Source: Humulus lupulus
Taxonomy: Eukaryota; Streptophyta; Magnoliopsida; Rosales; Cannabaceae
Reading direction: 5' to 3'
Assembly (NCBI RefSeq): GCF_963169125.1
Contig: NC_084793.1
Location: 213,244,652-213,308,651 of the forward strand
Length of the DNA: 64,000 nt
In this document: positions 1 to 11,325 of the stretch, piece by piece
Layout of the letters: each line of letters starts with the position of its first letter
Numbering within the stretch: position 1 is the stretch's first letter
The notes under the pieces: model-generated
The model's database searches: none
What the model was told of the DNA's origin: nothing
Seen by the model: the letters and a program-made list of their open reading frames with translations, nothing else
Made by a program: the position numbers and the translations under genes

Positions 1-1593
1 AATACTGAACCGCAATATTCTTTGTCTTTCATTTCATTACTTGAAAGAAACACTTTTTGACTCTACCTTAGTGTATCCTATGCAGGGTCACCCTAGCCGC
101 TGACCGGCATTAACCACTGTGACTGTTCAATCAAGGGACCGTACTCATCTCAATGTTCTAAACACTTGCACATTCGATGTATAATTCTTCAAAATCTGAG
201 TCACTTCTTCAAATTTCCAGTCTATATGAAGGTAACCAATAATTCTAGATCTTAATCTTATACTCTTTGTCTTCTACATCCTTTCCAAAACTTGGAAAAT
301 AATGGGTCTCAACCCGACATTATGAATTTCAATGTTCCACGGAGACATACAGTCTCCTATAGCCTAAATTCCTTAATGTGTCATCCATTCACACGAACCG
401 AAGTGTGTTAACTCAATATGTTGAGTCACAACCTTTCATGTCCAACCTTCTTACTTGTCGTCTAAGGTGGTCCACTTTTACGGTCCACTACTATACCTTT
501 TTACCTTCCATTGTACAGATTTTAGATCTTAACATCCATTTAAGCTTTCTGGTTACAATATTCATAAGGAGGTGGTGCAATACTCATCTAGAATCTCCAC
601 CTCAACACCAGATTCCATCGGGTCACTCATCCGATCTTTATATCTTAATTCGTTCATGCTAAAATAGTATGATTCCAAACCATTCCTACAAGATCTTCTC
701 TCTAAATTTCATTGTCCATAGAGGTATATATGTCCACTCTCAACTGCAGATACTATATCAATCTTGATCGTTACTTCATCTGACTTTACTGTAATCCGTA
801 GCGTCTTATCCAACTGGCACAGATCTTTCCAACTTAGGAGGTTAACTCCCATACTAATTTTCCCTTATGCAATCAAGGGTCTCCAATGTGAATCACCCAT
901 TATTTTCCACTAGGTCTTGGTCTCAAGATTATTCCTCTACAGATGACCAAACACTCAAATCCTTTGTGCTGATACATTCACTCCTATACCGCAGATGCCT
1001 GCACTACACCCTAACCATGGCTATCTAGCAGTACCGTCAACTTTATGCTCCATATTTAACATTCGTGTTCTTATTCTTTCATCTACTGTGAAGCACGAAC
1101 AACCATCCTTTTAGTCTATACCTGGGCGGGTCTTAGTTTTTGATGCACCACCTTATAGTTTCATATCTTAAGCAAAGATAGTATCCTTCATGTTTCCCTT
1201 CTGTATCCATCCATTGCATACGAATTCTAATACCATAGGGTGCTAACCATTCCTTATTCTATCTTCTGAAAATTTGATACAAAACTATCCATTCAGTCTG
1301 ACTTTAGGTTCTTTATCATCCCAATCTTAGGTGTAGCTGTCTTCGAAGATGCTTCAAGTAGTAACTGACATGTCTTACTGGTCTCACTGTACTTCTCACC
1401 CCTCAGGCGTTCTTTGGTAATTTATTTGTGACTCTTGATTGAATTCCTTCATACATGATTCCATCACTTTCTATAACGTGACCTTGAGTACCCCTGGAGA
1501 AATCGAAACTTATAGTTTCTAGAGCCTTACTTGAAACCTTGCTTCACCAGTCTTACTATTGTCAAAGTAGTAGTTGTTCACGTTCTGCTTCTA

Positions 1594-1830
1594 ACTGGGA
1601 GTAGACTAATACATTCCTAACCAATCTGGATGTGGCTCATCCAAGTCGTTCATGTACTCTCTGCTTGTCAAACCTACATGTGTCGTTGAAGCATTGGTCA
1701 GTTAAGAACCTTCACTGATAATCTATCATAGCATACTTGGTGCAAGAAGTAATTCTTAAAATGTCTCTTTCCTTGATCCTCAGCTGGCAATAACCAAATC
1801 GAAGATCAATTCATGAGAACATTGTCCTAT
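1594..1830 (-). pseudogene. Gyp-1 reverse transcriptase remnant
   Basis: Read on the minus strand, 1781-1807 gives DLRFGYCQL followed by RIKE, matching the Ty3/gypsy RT block usually written DLRSGYHQLRI. Downstream, about 1594-1620 gives VLVYSQLEAERE, matching the end of the catalytic box (DDILVYSK.EEEH). The catalytic Asp pair itself is not readable. At least one stop and one frameshift separate the two blocks. RT would copy the element RNA into cDNA in the virus-like particle; this copy cannot work. The assignment rests on the two motifs being at family spacing and in the orientation that the LTR and PBS predict. Confidence 0.7.
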
Positions 1831-2541
1831 CTTGCACTGGGCAATTGAATCCTTCATCCTTAACAGGCGATGTCAACGTGTCACACGATACGATGCTCCG
1901 TCTGATCCATTCTCAAATCAGATACTTCTTCAACTGAACCATTAATTCTTTCTGCTAAGCTAATATCATTCTTCATGATGTCCCTGATACCAAGTCTATC
2001 CATACCCAAAGCCCACAGCGTACCCAACAATTCCTTGTGCACCCATTTGAAACCTTACCGGCTAATCCAATTTTCATTTAGTCTAACTGATATATTCCAA
2101 GGGGTACCTACAACAATATCTTGGCATCCCGTAGACGCAACTTGGTCCTTCCCTTCCAAATCTAGACATCATTACCATCTCTTACAATCCATGGTTGTCC
2201 CTTACTTAATAAATTAACTCCTACTCAGGATCATATCAAAACTCTCATATGACGATCTCAATCACTTTTACTATAAACCCTTTACCAATAGTATTCTAAT
2301 TCTTCTCTTAAAAGTTACCAACTCTTCCTCAGTAGGCACTAATATCTCAAGCTGCATCATACAACAACCTTGAAGTATGTGCTTCATATCTGAGTCTTTT
2401 CCAAGAGATATGCAACATCGAACTCTTCCAGCTTATTATATAACAAAGAATGAGGACTAACTAGTCAACTGGTTGCCTCCGAGGGGCTAGCCTCGAGCTC
2501 TAAATGTAACAAGGCAGACCAGCCCTCCCGTCTCTAATCTT

Positions 2542-2822
2542 GGGCAATCCTCCCTAACGTGCTTAACCATTCCATGTAGAAACACAAGCCTTCACTTGAC
2601 ATCCTCCCAGATGGGGTCTCCCGCATTTGGCGCACACCAAATAACTTCACCAGGCCTCACTGCCACCCTGGCGACTATCTTGTAAATTATGACCCTTCCT
2701 GTCAACACCAAGAGTAGTAGAACTATTAGGGATCCTTCTTTTCTAGTTACTGACCATCTGCCCTTACTTAATCCCACGAATGGGAATACCATTACCTGTG
2801 CTTCTTGCCTTACGATATTCAC
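2542..2822 (-). pseudogene. Gyp-1 gag C-terminus with eroded zinc knuckle
   Basis: Minus-strand translation of 2542-2590 reads FLHGMVKHVREDCP, an eroded CCHC knuckle of the type C-F-x-C-G-x-x-G-H-x4-C-P: the second Cys has become His, the first lies at a frame break, and the G before H is K. The upstream open stretch to 2822 includes the residues CAPNAGDPIWEDVK, which may be an eroded upstream linker. Gag is the structural capsid protein of the element, and the knuckle binds its RNA. The position between PBS and RT is correct. The identification is by motif only. Confidence 0.55.
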
Positions 2823-3914
2823 ACTCCATATCTCATCTCTTATGTCTTTAATAACAAGGCCCTCCCTACTACCCGAGCATAAATAGAAGTCTCATGCACT
2901 GGAGCGACCCTAACTCTCTAAGCCATACAAGAGTTCAGTCTTCATCAAACTAAAAGTAGATCTAGCCAACCCACCAAATTCATTGATATACTCTGTCTTT
3001 GTCTTGCCATTCTGAACTAAGTTCATAAATTCATTAGTCTTCGCAGTTCAAACTACTTCACAGTAGTCTCTTTTATCAAATCATTGTTTAAATTCCTCCC
3101 AACCCATCATGACAACATTCCGGTTCTAGGGTACTACTTCCCTCCACATCAGGGCATCCTCCTGCCACATACGCATGGGGAAACTACCTTATTATGGCCT
3201 ACCATTATCATATCCACAAGGGCGGAATTAATCACGCCCATCTACTGATCAATTCTTGAACAAACCCAGACCTCCCTCGGAAACTGGAGGATAATACTTC
3301 TAAAGTCTTTCATACGATAACTCTTATCGGTTTCCAACCTCAGGTTGAACCAACACTGGTGCCCTTACTGTCAAGACATACGAAGTAGTGTTTCCCCGAT
3401 GAAACCCACTGTCTCAACCATATAATCTCGTTATCTTGATCTAGCAGCCTTCCTCGCATACCGACAAACATCTGCTATGAATTCCAAGGGCAGATGGAGG
3501 GTTCCAACCCTAACTATCATCTGCAACTCTCATTCTAACAATACCAGGTCCAATTAACCATCTTGAGTACATACATTCTAAATCAGTCCATAATCATCGA
3601 CTTAACCCCTCATCCCTGATGTTCATATCTAGAACCATCCCACAGGTAGGTCCAAACAATCACAATAATCACATGCAATAAACATATCAAAGCACCAATC
3701 TACATTACTCATGCATTAATTATCAAATCCCATTACTACCAAATATATTCATACACATCATGCTTTCTATACTAGCATGTAGATAAAGCACATAGGTTCA
3801 ATTTAAACAATTAACCACATATTCATGTCATTAGGTACCCAACAGTGAGTCGAGCTTTTCTTTAGTGGCGAGCGTACACGCCCAGCCAGTCTTCAGGAAC
3901 CCATAAACCTAGAC

Positions 3915-3930
3915 CGCTCTGATACCAAGT
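3915..3930 (-). other. Gyp-1 primer-binding site (initiator Met tRNA)
   Basis: On the minus strand the bases next to the LTR read ACTTGGTATCAGAGCG. The core TGGTATCAGAGC is complementary to the 3' end of plant initiator methionine tRNA, the commonest primer for plant LTR retrotransposons. It fixes the element as minus-strand and the adjoining LTR as the 5' LTR. Confidence 0.85.
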
Positions 3931-6247
3931 TGTAATGCCTTGGATAACCAAGACCGTTACACTGTGTGTTTAACCTGCTAAGCAAGTCGTTTGAACTTAA
4001 ATGTGTAATTAAGGACTAAGTCAAGGTCAAGTAATAAAAGATGTGGTCAACAAAATGATTATTTTTCATTAAAATAATAAGTTTGTACACGGGATCCCAA
4101 AAATCAGTTTTCGGACTTGTAAAAGATAAACAGATACAATTTAGCCGTCCTAAGAGGCAAAACATGGTTTAACCCTAGTTCCTCCCAAGCGATCCTGACC
4201 GCAGCGATCGAGTAGGCTGCATATGTACACACTGCCCCTGAAGCTCTCCAACTCATAAATGGTCCAGCTATCAACTCCCTTACCTGAACCATGTAGCACC
4301 CGTGAGCCAAGGCCCAGCAAGAAAGCTTAAAACAACTAACACATTTAGCAACAGTAGCATTCAATCAACTTTAATCCAACTAGTTCAATTATTCAACAGA
4401 GTACAAGCATTAAGCTAAACAATGGTAAGCTTGTATTCTCAAACATACATCTCAATCAGTAATACAAATGTTTAGGTGTCGGCACCCTTAGGCCGAACCC
4501 TTTGTTTATTTAGCTGACCCTGAATCACTTAGGCTGATTCCTCTGATTATTTACCTAACCCCGACTCACATTGGCCGAGCTACATCCAATGCACTTATTG
4601 TTAGCCCCGACACCCTTAGGTCGTACTTTCATATTTCACATAACAACAATACAGTCACACAATACATTTATTCAAATACAGGGAACCTTAGTTCCAAACA
4701 CAACCACATGGGTGTAGTTTTCTTACCTCAGATCTTGAGCAGCAAGTGTATGACGGCCCTGAGCATGATCCTTAATTCCTGACCCCTTGTGATAAAACCT
4801 AGTCATAATGCGATAATGGATAACCATAAGATTCTAAACCATTTAAAAACTTTGGATTCAAAAACTAGCCTCTGGGAACTCAATTTCTACTAAACCAGGT
4901 AGTAGGAATCATGCCGAGCATTTAATTTTTAATTTCCAAGCCTCCCTGAGCCCTAAGACAATCCTAGGCTAAAACTGTCTAGGCAGGCCGTGACTTGGCC
5001 CTGAGGGTCGCGGCGCGCCTTAAGTCAAAGGCGCAGCTTCTGCATTTGGGGGGAGGCGGGCCACAACTTGCCCCCTAGGGTCGCAACGCGCCTATAAATC
5101 AGCAAGCTCTCCCAGGGCATTCTGAGCATGCGGGCAGCGGCGCCCATGAACTGGGTCATAGCGCGCCCCCGCAAACCCAGAATTCCCTGGGTTTCCCAGT
5201 ATTTTTTCCAACTTCAAATGCCTAGAATCCAATTTAATTATACAACCAAACCCATACCAAGTCCAAAAATGCTTATCTTTATAACCTAAACATCATAACC
5301 AACTTATAACACTAGTTCATTCTCCCTTAAATTCTAAATTCTGAAACCTACCCAAGCTCCCTTAAACAAAACCAAACTCAACAGAATTTCAGCAATTAAC
5401 ATCTAAAATCTTACCTCAATTGTTAGCCTAATCACTTCAGAAATCCTTGACTGGCCCTCGCTTTGATTCTCCAGACTTTCCCAACTTAATTCCCTAGCCT
5501 TCAAGCTTCTAATTCCCATCTTCAGCAACAGTTCTTCAAGAGTCTCCCCAAGAACTTCAAATGCACCAAAAATTGAAAGTGAGGGAGAGAGAAACCGAAT
5601 AAAAGGAAGAGAGGGAGAGTTGGGGAAGGTTCTAATATATTCTAGCTTAAGTCTAATATTTTCTAACTATATCTTTTAGTTATAATGACCAAAATGCCCC
5701 CTTAAGTTTCCTTTTATCCTTAAATGGCCCCAAGGGCAAAACCGTCATTGCCACATTTCCTGCTAATCCTCGAATTGTCCTATAAATTCCCAATTAATCC
5801 CAACATAACCAATTAATCTCTAAATACTTACCCATTACTCAATTAATCCTAAATATACATTAAACTTCCCAAAATACCCCTAGGCCCGCCTCGAGTTGTG
5901 TATTAAACCCCGCTGTGACTATTCTGCCAATACGCTCACTAGGATCACCTCGAGCCGTATACTGCAAATATATCCACATAATAATGTGGTCTCAATTTTT
6001 TACTCACATATAATCACATTTTTCCCTGCAACGGGGCAATATTATAAGTATGCCTTTATTATCAAGAATGGGCCCACATGCATATTAATACTCATAAACA
6101 TGCATCTAAATATATTCATATCTTCATATATATTATGCATGCCACATAGTCACACATTTAATCAATTAATCACACATATATCCAATAATGTCCTCCCGAC
6201 ACGCTAATCATAGCACTAAACCCTATTAGCATTTTTAGGACGTTACA
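3931..6247 (-). repeat. Gyp-1 5' LTR (2317 bp)
   Basis: It begins TGTAATGCC and ends GACGTTACA on the plus strand, so both ends carry the 5-bp inverted repeat TGTAA/TTACA. One side abuts the primer-binding site; the other abuts the Cop-1 LTR sequence CCCATTTTAATTTTAGG, which shows that Gyp-1 inserted into Cop-1. ACCCA at 6248-6252 is a candidate target duplication whose partner would lie left of the window. The same family is present as a solo LTR at 50472-52903; both share the stretch around CATGAGCCAAGGCCCAGC (4304 here, about 50868 there). A GC-rich stretch with short GGCGCGCC-like palindromes lies at about 4980-5170. A TATA-like TATATTAGAACC (minus, about 5632-5643) followed by a CT-rich leader may be the promoter. 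Confidence 0.85.
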
Positions 6248-7022
6248 ACCCATTTTAATTTTAGGAACAACAACAATCAAAATTTTCATTAATCATATAA
6301 ACAGTATATATGACCAAGAAAATATTCCAGAAACATTAACATAAAATATAATTAATCATGCAACAAGTATATAAATATACAATATATTTTTATATAACAT
6401 ATAAACACAAAAAAAATTCAAGAACATGTACATTTACCTCTTGAAGCCTATCAAGTGTCCTTAAGTCTTTTTCGTATATTTTTCAATCTTCCTATCCAAA
6501 GCTTTAAGCACTCAAACCACGATCTTCCGGAGTGTTCTCTACACCTCAAGATGTGTGTGGGCACATTAAGAACATGAATTTGTATTTTTTTTTTTTATGA
6601 ATCATAAGTATTTCTCAACACATGAGAATTTGGATTATGGTCTGAGAATGGCTAGAATAACGAAGAAGAAAGAAAGAGTTTTTGTCTAATAAAAATTCTA
6701 AGAACTTTTCTGAATTACATCTGATATGTGTAGTGTATTGTGTTCTCTTGTTTTCTCTTTATTATATATAATATATAGAGAGATATTTCTATTTCCTTAT
6801 TATTCATAATAATAATAGTAATATTATAAAATATCATAATGATGATAGGATTTGATTTAGGTAAATATCTAACTTACCAAATTTGAAAAACCATTTTTAA
6901 ATTATTAAATAATTAAATAAATAAAATAAAAACTACATTGATACAATATCAGTATATGTGGTACACGCATGACATAGTCTCTGGACTGTGTCATGCGTGA
7001 CCCATTATTTCCTTCTCAATTT
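6248..7022 (-). repeat. Cop-1 3' LTR fragment
   Basis: This stretch aligns by eye with the intact Cop-1 5' LTR from about 23081 onward: both start CCCATTTTAATTTTAGG and continue through the same TTCATTAATCATATAAA and ACACGCATG motifs. The outermost 45 bp are missing because Gyp-1 inserted there. At about 7015-7025 the match to the LTR stops and the sequence switches to the Cop-1 leader, so the rest of this LTR and the whole gag-pol have been deleted. No coding capacity is present; the short plus-strand frames here lack family support. Confidence 0.75.
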
Positions 7023-7297
7023 CATAAGTAAAAACTTAAAAACGGATTTTTCTCTTTTGACTTATGAACTACCGCTAGTTTGGTCAAGATGCACTAATTG
7101 TGTTCGAAAGCATAGATACACATTTGGAGTGTAACCCATTATTTTCAATCAGTGACTTAACTCAAGAGTGTGTCTTAGGGTCAGTCAAACTTGAAATACA
7201 TCACTAATTATATTCTCATAAGAGAAGTCAACCTTGAGATAAAATAAACATATTCGGAAGCCTTTCCTTAGGGATGTCGCAAACAGAGGCAACACGA
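7023..7297 (-). mobile_element. Cop-1 leader, outer piece
   Basis: This matches the untranslated leader of Cop-2 (about 38200-38470), including TTTTGACTTATGAA, GTGTAACCCATTATTTT, AGAGTGTGTCTTAGGGTCA and the CGCAAAC.GAGGC motif. In Cop-2 the sequence runs on without a break through ATACGAGGCCC; here it is interrupted by CAC-1 exactly after CGA and resumes at 19642. It is non-coding. Confidence 0.8.
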
Positions 7298-7530
7298 CAC
7301 TACTACAAAATACACTTTACGAGATACCTTTTTAGGACACGCACCTAAATGTAAGTCCTAAAAAATGTATCTGGAGATTTTAGGACTCGCAATGAGAGTC
7401 CTAAAAACATATGTGAGTCCTAAAATACCTCAATAAAATATGTAAGAGTGCTAACTTTTAAGGACTCACTTTGGGTGTCCTAAAAGAGTATTAAGGACTC
7501 CCAAAGTGAGTCCTAAATTTTTTTAAGTAA
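7298..7530. repeat. CAC-1 left TIR and subterminal repeats
   Basis: After the CACTACTACAAAA terminus come several copies, in both orientations, of a short unit close to TTTTAGGACTC / GAGTCCTAAAA (for example near 7331, 7380, 7397, 7420, 7455 and 7495-7515). In CACTA elements such subterminal units bind the TNP1/TNPA-type protein and are needed for excision. They are inverted with respect to each other, so the strand can fold into stems. Confidence 0.8.
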
Positions 7531-7659
7531 AATTTGAAGAATACACCTAACATTTTCGAAATTGGGGATTTTTAGAGTTAGGGTTCCACGTAGAAAATTT
7601 TCAGCACACACACAAAGAAGAAGAGAGAAGAGGGTCATTTGTTGGAGAGAAGAGGGGCG

Positions 7660-7816
7660 ATGGCGGCTAGGCAGCCACGGCGGCGACGGTCTCCACGGCA
7701 GGAGTGCATACCACGTCAAGGGGTTTCCTTGGACACAGGCTCCACGGAAAGCGGCGACGGTCTCCACGGCTCCAGCACCTTAGCTCGCAGCGGCGGCGTA
7801 GGGGTTCTCGGACGCT
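7660..7816 (+). CDS. GC-rich first-exon-like frame, broken by Ath-1
   Basis: A GC-rich island lies just inside the CAC-1 left end. A 5' leader with AGAAGAAGAGAGAAG is followed by ATG at 7660 (context GGGGCGATGGCGG, near plant consensus), giving a basic peptide that begins MAARQPRRRRSPRQE and then becomes Ser/Gly-rich. The unit GCGGCGACGGTCTCCACGG occurs twice (7679 and 7753). The frame is cut at 7816 by Ath-1; if Ath-1 is removed it reads on for only four or five codons to a stop at about 15081. I do not recognise the product. It may be the first exon of a gene piece captured by the transposon, or simply an untranslated GC-rich leader. Confidence 0.3.
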
Positions 7817-9274
7817 TGTTGTGAAATTAATAGTGCGTGCAAGTATACACAGTCGTCAAACAAGTAATAAAGTGATAAGTCAAGTATCGTCTCCACAGGG
7901 ATTGAAAATTGGAAATTAATTCACAAAATTAATTACTCACAAATTGGTTTCAAATAAAAGTAAAACAATAAGATAAAACTAAATTAATGAAAAGCAAATA
8001 AAATTAACGAACAAAAACTAAGAGAAGAAACAAGCTAGAATTATTAAATTGTCCTAAAAATGCAATTATGGTAACAATGTTGCAGATGAATGCTATAGCA
8101 ACTGGGCAAAGTTGACTAGGAATTTAAATTTCATAATCCTTTTTCCAAAGTGTTTATGGTTTGGTTCTTTAATTAATTAACATATTCCTATGCCCAATTA
8201 ATTTCAAGAACACCAATATAAGTGCAATTCCTATAAGTCATGCAAGGTGAAAATATATCCCTATACAATCACAAATCCAAATCTAAGAAATTAAGAACTT
8301 GCATCATTCAAGTTTGTGTCCATTAACATTAACCTTTCCAGAATTAATATTAATTCATCAACCCACAATTGGTGATCAAGCAAAAGTAAGCATTAGGCAA
8401 TATACACACTTGAATGAACAAAACTCATCCACCAAACATTCATGCAACAAAGTACCAAATCACAATTTCAAGTCAAGAAAATAATACTAGCAAAATGGAA
8501 ATTAACTCATAAATAGATGTGCAAAAATACAAAATTCTAAATTAGAGAAAGATAAAAAGAAAAAACCCATATGGAGTTTGTCACAAGACTCCAAGCTTTT
8601 CCCCCAAAATCCTCTTCTTCTTCCTCTTGATTTTTGCCAAATCTCTAAATAAAATTACTAGAGAAAAATACCAAAACCTAAAACTAACACTCAAATAAAA
8701 TATATTTTTTCTTTTTCTTTTTCTTCATTTTTCTGGGTGTTTTTGTCTCTACAATGGCAGCTCTCCCTCTCCAAAATGGTGGCTGCTCCAAGGTTGAAGA
8801 AGATAAAAATTAACTCTCTCTAGGGCTCTAAAATTGGGTATAAACCCTTTCTTTTTCTTCTACACGTGGGGACCACATCCTTTTCCTTTTCAGAATTTTG
8901 CAGCTCCTTTCCACCTCATCTAAGTACCTGCCAACTGTACAGAGTTTATGTTGCTGACTGCCCACACTTTGCTGCAGCAAAGTTGACTGATGTTGCAACA
9001 AAATGCCAGAATTTCAGCTCCAAGATGATTTCCTTGCACATGTTTCACTAAGCTTTCCAAGCATCCTTTCTTTTTTCCTTCAAAATAGATACCACATTTT
9101 TAGAATATAATCCCATTATTTTCCACAAGAGTTATCATTAATTAAAATAAAATACACAAACAAAATTAAAAGACAAAATGACTAAAACCACACAATAATA
9201 ACACAAACACTCTATTTCACTTAAATTTTTAAGTTCAAAAGCTCAATTAATAACTCTAAAATATAGAGTTATCA
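7817..9274 (-). repeat. Ath-1 3' LTR
   Basis: Boundaries TGTTGTGAA and GAGTTATCA are fixed by the ACGCT duplication and by the identical right copy. On the minus strand it starts TGATAACTC and contains a 9-bp inverted repeat immediately inside that end (9250-9258 with 9264-9272). An 18-bp perfect palindrome ACTTTGCTGCAGCAAAGT lies at 8966-8983 and resembles the units of the internal array. The minus-strand 3' end carries GGAGACGATACTTGAC, a motif common near the 3' end of Athila/Tat-type LTRs. The 61-residue frames inside it recur in the other LTR only because the LTRs are duplicates; they are not genes. Confidence 0.92.
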
Positions 9275-11325
9275 CACCCCCAAACTTAAACCATTGCTCG
9301 TCCCGAGTGATGACTCTAAAAGAAGAAATACAAGAAAAACCAACTAACTACAAGACAACATAATAAAGAAACAACAGAAAAGACACTACTACAAAGAGGA
9401 GATGCTTACTTAGTATTTGGCCTAACAAGGAAAATGCTCTCAAACTTTTATTGAAGATGATGATGAAATGATAATATAATTCCTCTTGTAAGTGTTTTCA
9501 ACCAAATTCCTCAAATATTAATGATGTTATCAAACCAAGAATCAAGTGTTTATCCCTAAAGTGTATACATAGCTCTTCCCAAACATTCTCAATTCTCCCT
9601 AATGTAAATTAGACCATGATCCTAAAGCCTAATTATTGTCTCCATAAGTTGACTTAATGATTCCCTCTCCACTAATGTAGACAAACACTAACCAAGGATC
9701 AAAAGGTCTTTAACAAGCTTGTAGTGTAAGGCTTAGGTGTAGGTGGTTAAAATAAGTCATTTTAGGCTCAATTCACTTTAAAAGCACCTTAATTTTCCTA
9801 AGACCAAGTAAGAGCTCACAATCACTTCCCCAAAAGATTACCCCCCAAAAATCAAAGTCACTCTTGCCATTATTCTTTATTGCTAACATAGACAGAAAGA
9901 AAGGAAATAAGACATAATGCTATATATATATATATTTTTTTTTAAGATGCTACACCCCCAAACTTGCCTTTAACTATATGCATATAATTTGCAACTCTTT
10001 GATTTTTTTTTTCATTTTTTTTTTCATTTTTTTTCAATCCTTGGGGTGCACTCTTTTCTTTACAGATACACTTATATATATATATAAGTATATATCTAAA
10101 TGTAAATAAAATAATGGCAAGGACACATCATGAGATCCACTCCCCCCAAACTTAAAACGAGATCCACACTCCCCCCAAACTTAAGAATCAACATTGTCCC
10201 CAATGTTGAAAACAAGAAAGGAAAACAATATAGCACTCACCAAAATACCATTCACAAAGGCACACTCCTCTCACCCTCCCTCATGATGCAACACTCAACA
10301 TATATCCAAGAAAAATCAAGGTGCTCAAAGGGTATGGTGGATGAATATGTATATAGCTAGGCTAGCATGTGGTGAAGAAAGAAAGGGAAGATAATAAGCT
10401 CAATGGGGTGACTAAGGATAAAAGAGTATATAATGGTTGGCTAGAAAGGCTCAAACGGTCCAAAGATGGCCTAAATCATGTCCTTGGTTTGGTGTTGTCT
10501 AGGATTTCGCCTCAAGGGAACCACTAAACAATTCTAGAAACTTAAGCTCTCCCAAAAATCTAGCTACTTTAGGGGTTCAAGAAATTATTGGTCAAGCTAT
10601 GCACACAAAATTGGGATCCACACTATCATCAAGATTTTTAAAACTCCATTAAAAGTTGAGTACTATTAGCTTAGAACACAAAACAAGAGGCAAGGGGATG
10701 GAATGTGACATGAATGCAATTGTGATTATTGTTTTTTTTTTTTTAGATTGGTCATCATCGAACCCCAAGTTAAGCACCAACTAAAGCAAGCACAACCTCA
10801 AAACAACAACAACAACAACACAACTAAAACAACAATATGCACAACCTAAAACAAGATAATGATATTAACAAGACGCTAAATCAACAAAGCTACAACCACA
10901 GAACAAAAGAAATAGCAAGAACAACATAGGAATTAAATGAAAATGTGTTGTGATGAGAAAACTCCCCTCACCTATCCTTTGGGATTATCATCCGAAGAGA
11001 TAGGGTTGATTTTAGAAGCGATGATTCATTGTGGAGCAATGGAGTAGAGGAGTTGGTGAGCTTTTGGTGCCTTGGCTGCCATTTCCTGCAAATTCTCAAA
11101 CACCATGGGCAGCCAAAGTAGAACAGTGACCACATCACACCAAGATGTCTTGGATCTATGATTCACACAGATGGGGTGGGGTCGTGAAATCCCATGGCTC
11201 GGTTGGTTTGGGCTAGGGGCGGCTGGGTGTTTACAGAGAAATGGTGATGATGAAGATGAAGATGATGGGCTTAGGGTTTCAAAAATGGATTGGGTCAAAT
11301 TTTTACTCTATGTGTCTTTTAACAA
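9275..11325 (-). other. Ath-1 non-coding 3' region with repeated polypurine tracts
   Basis: This is the stretch where pol would lie in an autonomous element. I find no readable protein domain on either strand. It begins with the polypurine tract (minus-strand AAGTTTGGGGGTG, beside the LTR at 9275-9288). Near copies of CCCCCAAACTT occur again at about 9955, 10143 and 10170. It also holds poly-T runs (about 9936 and 10008-10030), a (TA)n stretch with TATATAAGTATA (10070-10092), and a short CAA repeat (about 10804-10822). Three of these features are AT-rich low complexity. The minus-strand frame at 11026-11298 starts with a Ser-rich stretch and has no family support. Confidence 0.7.

Larger units (their letters stand above)
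1..3930 (-). mobile_element. Gyp-1 internal region, decayed Ty3/gypsy retrotransposon
   Basis: This is the internal part of a minus-strand LTR retrotransposon, cut by the left window edge. It is assigned because it sits directly beside a primer-binding site and LTR (3915-6247) and because two family landmarks can still be read: a gag zinc knuckle near 2542-2590 and a reverse transcriptase block near 1594-1830. Their order, knuckle nearer the 5' LTR and RT farther away, is as expected for gag-pol. No long open frame survives; stops and small indels occur every few tens of codons. RNase H and integrase should lie in about 1-1500, but I could not read them. The short frames elsewhere in this stretch are chance frames. 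Confidence 0.8.

Noticed and set aside
2689..2886. 65-residue plus-strand frame
   Set aside because: Antisense to the Gyp-1 gag remnant and without a recognisable domain.
8299..9051. Two 61-residue frames found again at 14094-14846
   Set aside because: Identical because they lie in the two LTRs of Ath-1; conservation is due to LTR duplication, not coding.
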